Source: Methanomassiliicoccaceae archaeon (GTDB taxonomy: Archaea; Thermoplasmatota; Thermoplasmata; Methanomassiliicoccales; Methanomethylophilaceae). Taken from it: a stretch of 5,529 bases of DNA. A program made the position numbers and the translations under genes. Location: assembly GCA_031260545.1 (NCBI GenBank), contig JAIRJQ010000111.1, forward strand, positions 1 to 5,529. The letters are read 5' to 3'. Below, piece after piece: positions 3,978-5,529 of the stretch (the stretch's first letter is position 1; every line of letters starts with the position of its first letter). The notes below the pieces were generated by a model, which made no database searches, was not told where the DNA came from, and worked only from the letters and a program-made list of their open reading frames with translations.

Positions 3978-5529
3978 TCACTCCTCTGTCATATTGAAGT
4001 TCACGCCCTGCCTTGACTCCGTCAGTATGAACCTTGAAGGCAGAGTGTCGGTCGTTTTGTACCCTTCCTTCGCAACATCGGATATTACCACTTCAGAACC
4101 GGCCGGTGCGCGTATCACATATCGTCCGTTATCGTTGGTGATCGCTTTTTTGGATTTACCGTCGATCGTGTATCCTATGGCAACACCTTTCAGTCCGCTC
4201 TCATTGTATGTGATCGATCCTTCTACTTTACGCATCACGCCGCTCCACAGGATCACCAGCGACACCAGGACCAAAATTAACAAAAGGAAGAGGATGAACC
4301 CTATCGATATGCCCTCCCCGCCTTTGACCTTGCCTAATTCTGCGCTTATGGTGATGCTCAGCGAATCCGCATATACGTACGGATTGTCTTCCGAATTCAC
4401 GTCGCCTGTCCAGCGTATGAACTCGTATCCGTCATTGGCAAAGGCCTTGATGTGCACTGTGAGGTCATTCGGGAATGTCTTCTCAAATACGTTGATATCA
4501 GCCTTCGATGACGGGAATGCCCACCAGTCCCCTTCATCGCCGGTCAAAGACCACATCACTGTTCCGTTCTTTGATGTCTCATACGTCACAACAAAATAAT
4601 GCAGATCTCTGAGACCGCCGGTGTGCGCGAATACGGCACCGATGATAATGCTGTCCTTCCCTGTGTATATGTACGGGTTGTCCTCACCTGCGCCTATGCC
4701 TCCGGTCCAGAATGATAACTCATATCCTTCATCGCCGACCGCTTTAAGGTATACTCCTGCAGATGACATCGGGAACCTCTTCATGAACACGCCTGCGATA
4801 TCCGGGAAGTCGTTGTATGTAACGCCGTCTGTTGACCATTGTATGTTACCATTCGTTACGGTTTCGACGGTCAACACGAAATAATCAACGCCTTCCGTGC
4901 CGTCAATGTCGAATATTGCGCCGACAGAGATGCTTGCCGTTCCTGTGTAAATATACGGGTTCAGAGATGTTGCCGGAACATCGCCTGTCCATACCATTAA
5001 TTCATGACCGGGATCCGCGGCCGCCGCCAGGTGTACGTGGATGCCCGCAGGGAATGTTTTCGCGAAGCTCTCGCCGGCTCTGAACGGCCACCATTCGCCC
5101 GGTGCTCCCGTGATCGACCACATGACGGTACCGTCCTTCGTTGTTTCGTCATAGGTCACGGTGAAGTGATCTGTGCCTTCAATTCCTCCTGTGTAGGCGA
5201 ATACGGCACCGACGGTCATGTTGTCCGATGGTGTGCACGTATACGGATTGTTCTCGCCGGCGCCGATGTCCCGTGTCCAGTATGAGAACGTGTGGTCGCT
5301 GGCCGGCGATGCCGTCAGTGCTACCGTTGTACCTACAACTAATTTCTTAGGCCCCGTCAACGGCTCATCGATGACGGAATCATATGACAACAGTATCTTC
5401 CCGTTGGCCATGAACGGATCAGGGAATATCCTGAAGCACGGATACATCACGAAATCCACCGCCGTGTTGTCGACGATGGATCCGATAACGAACGGTAATT
5501 CATCGACGTAGAGGTGGTCGTCATGTTCG
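3978..5529 (-). CDS. InlB-B-repeat surface protein with membrane anchor (5' partial)
   Basis: The frame is open from the window edge (first full codon at 5528) to a TGA at 3978-3980: 516 residues without the N-terminus. The GTG at 5459 is internal. Four divergent repeats of about 94 residues follow each other (near 64-115 incomplete, 122-208, 216-303, 311-399). Each has V-T-Y/V-E-T...G-T-V-M-W-S, then K-T/R-F-P, then G-x-E-x-x-x-W-T-G-D and N-P-Y-x-Y-T, then G-A-x-F. This matches the divergent InlB B-repeat (bacterial repeat) fold seen in adhesin-like proteins of gut archaea and bacteria. A transmembrane helix (about 406-428, GFILFLLLILVLVSLVILW) ends in MRK. A C-terminal beta domain of about 80 residues resembles carboxypeptidase-regulatory/PEGA-like modules (ITNDNGRYVIRAPAG). 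Surface binding is the likely role; the ligand is unknown. Confidence 0.78.
   Translation of the reverse strand, partial: EHDDHLYVDELPFVIGSIVDNTAVDFVMYPCFRIFPDPFMANGKILLSYDSVIDEPLTGPKKLVVGTTVALTASPASDHTFSYWTRDIGAGENNPYTCTPSDNMTVGAVFAYTGGIEGTDHFTVTYDETTKDGTVMWSITGAPGEWWPFRAGESFAKTFPAGIHVHLAAAADPGHELMVWTGDVPATSLNPYIYTGTASISVGAIFDIDGTEGVDYFVLTVETVTNGNIQWSTDGVTYNDFPDIAGVFMKRFPMSSAGVYLKAVGDEGYELSFWTGGIGAGEDNPYIYTGKDSIIIGAVFAHTGGLRDLHYFVVTYETSKNGTVMWSLTGDEGDWWAFPSSKADINVFEKTFPNDLTVHIKAFANDGYEFIRWTGDVNSEDNPYVYADSLSITISAELGKVKGGEGISIGFILFLLLILVLVSLVILWSGVMRKVEGSITYNESGLKGVAIGYTIDGKSKKAITNDNGRYVIRAPAGSEVVISDVAKEGYKTTDTLPSRFILTESRQGVNFNMTEE
4332..5339 (-). repeat. Tandem InlB-B-like protein repeats within the surface protein
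   Basis: Four coding repeats are present: 5184-5339 (second half only), 4905-5165, 4620-4883 and 4332-4598. The W-T-G landmarks GHELMVW, GYELSFW and GYEFIRW recur at spacings of 94 and 99 residues. Short stretches are also identical in DNA, such as GCGAATACGGCACCGA near 4627 and 5198. The third copy departs most, replacing the GxWWxF segment with DGVTYNDF. Confidence 0.75.

Noticed and set aside
3910..4599. 229-residue + strand ORF
   Set aside because: It is the antisense of the repeat-protein gene, whose frame has recognisable repeats, a membrane helix and a C-terminal domain. It also includes the 11-bp hairpin.
5457..5459. GTG at 5459 as the start of the repeat protein
   Set aside because: The same frame is open and protein-like (DNTAVDFVMYP and further upstream) to the window edge. 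No ribosome-binding site or signal peptide follows the GTG.

Overview
This is chromosomal archaeal DNA, most likely from a methanogen-related euryarchaeon. Methanomassiliicoccales/Thermoplasmata is my best guess, but it is an inference. The archaeal signs are two tRNA genes carrying bulge-helix-bulge introns, a tRNA-Trp intron built as a box C/D guide RNA, a gene for the very small ribosomal protein eL41, TATA-like boxes placed for leaderless transcripts, and a CimA-type citramalate synthase.

Left part (1-872). The 3' end of cimA runs on the + strand to 353 and meets a convergent minus-strand RNA/ribosome cluster. Read from right to left, the cluster is tRNA-Arg(TCT) with a 25-nt intron inside the T-loop (871-769), eL41 of 35 codons (736-629), and tRNA-Trp(CCA) with a 98-nt intron (614-444). 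The eL41 gene sits between the two intron-bearing tRNAs with gaps of only 32 and 14 nt, so one shared precursor is likely. A small GC hairpin at 390-406 separates the convergent units.

Middle part (873-1936). A + strand region of stable stem-loops ending in eight T's (about 930-1033) looks like an undescribed small RNA divergent from tRNA-Arg. It is followed by a minus-strand gene for an unrecognised signal-anchored, cysteine-containing protein. An AT-rich gene-free stretch of about 260 nt lies to its right.

Right part (1937-5529), all on the minus strand. From right to left: a large surface protein with InlB-B-like repeats, a transmembrane helix and a small C-terminal beta domain (5' end outside the window); an amidohydrolase-2 family metal-dependent hydrolase; a six-helix membrane protein; and a short lysine-rich ORF with a good terminator but possibly degenerate upstream sequence. 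The hydrolase and the membrane protein each have a TATA-like box about 26 nt before their ATG, so they are probably transcribed separately and leaderless. I see no shared pathway among these genes.

The strongest points for follow-up are the RNA features: the T-loop intron, the dual C/D guide intron with extra structure, and the tRNA-eL41-tRNA arrangement.
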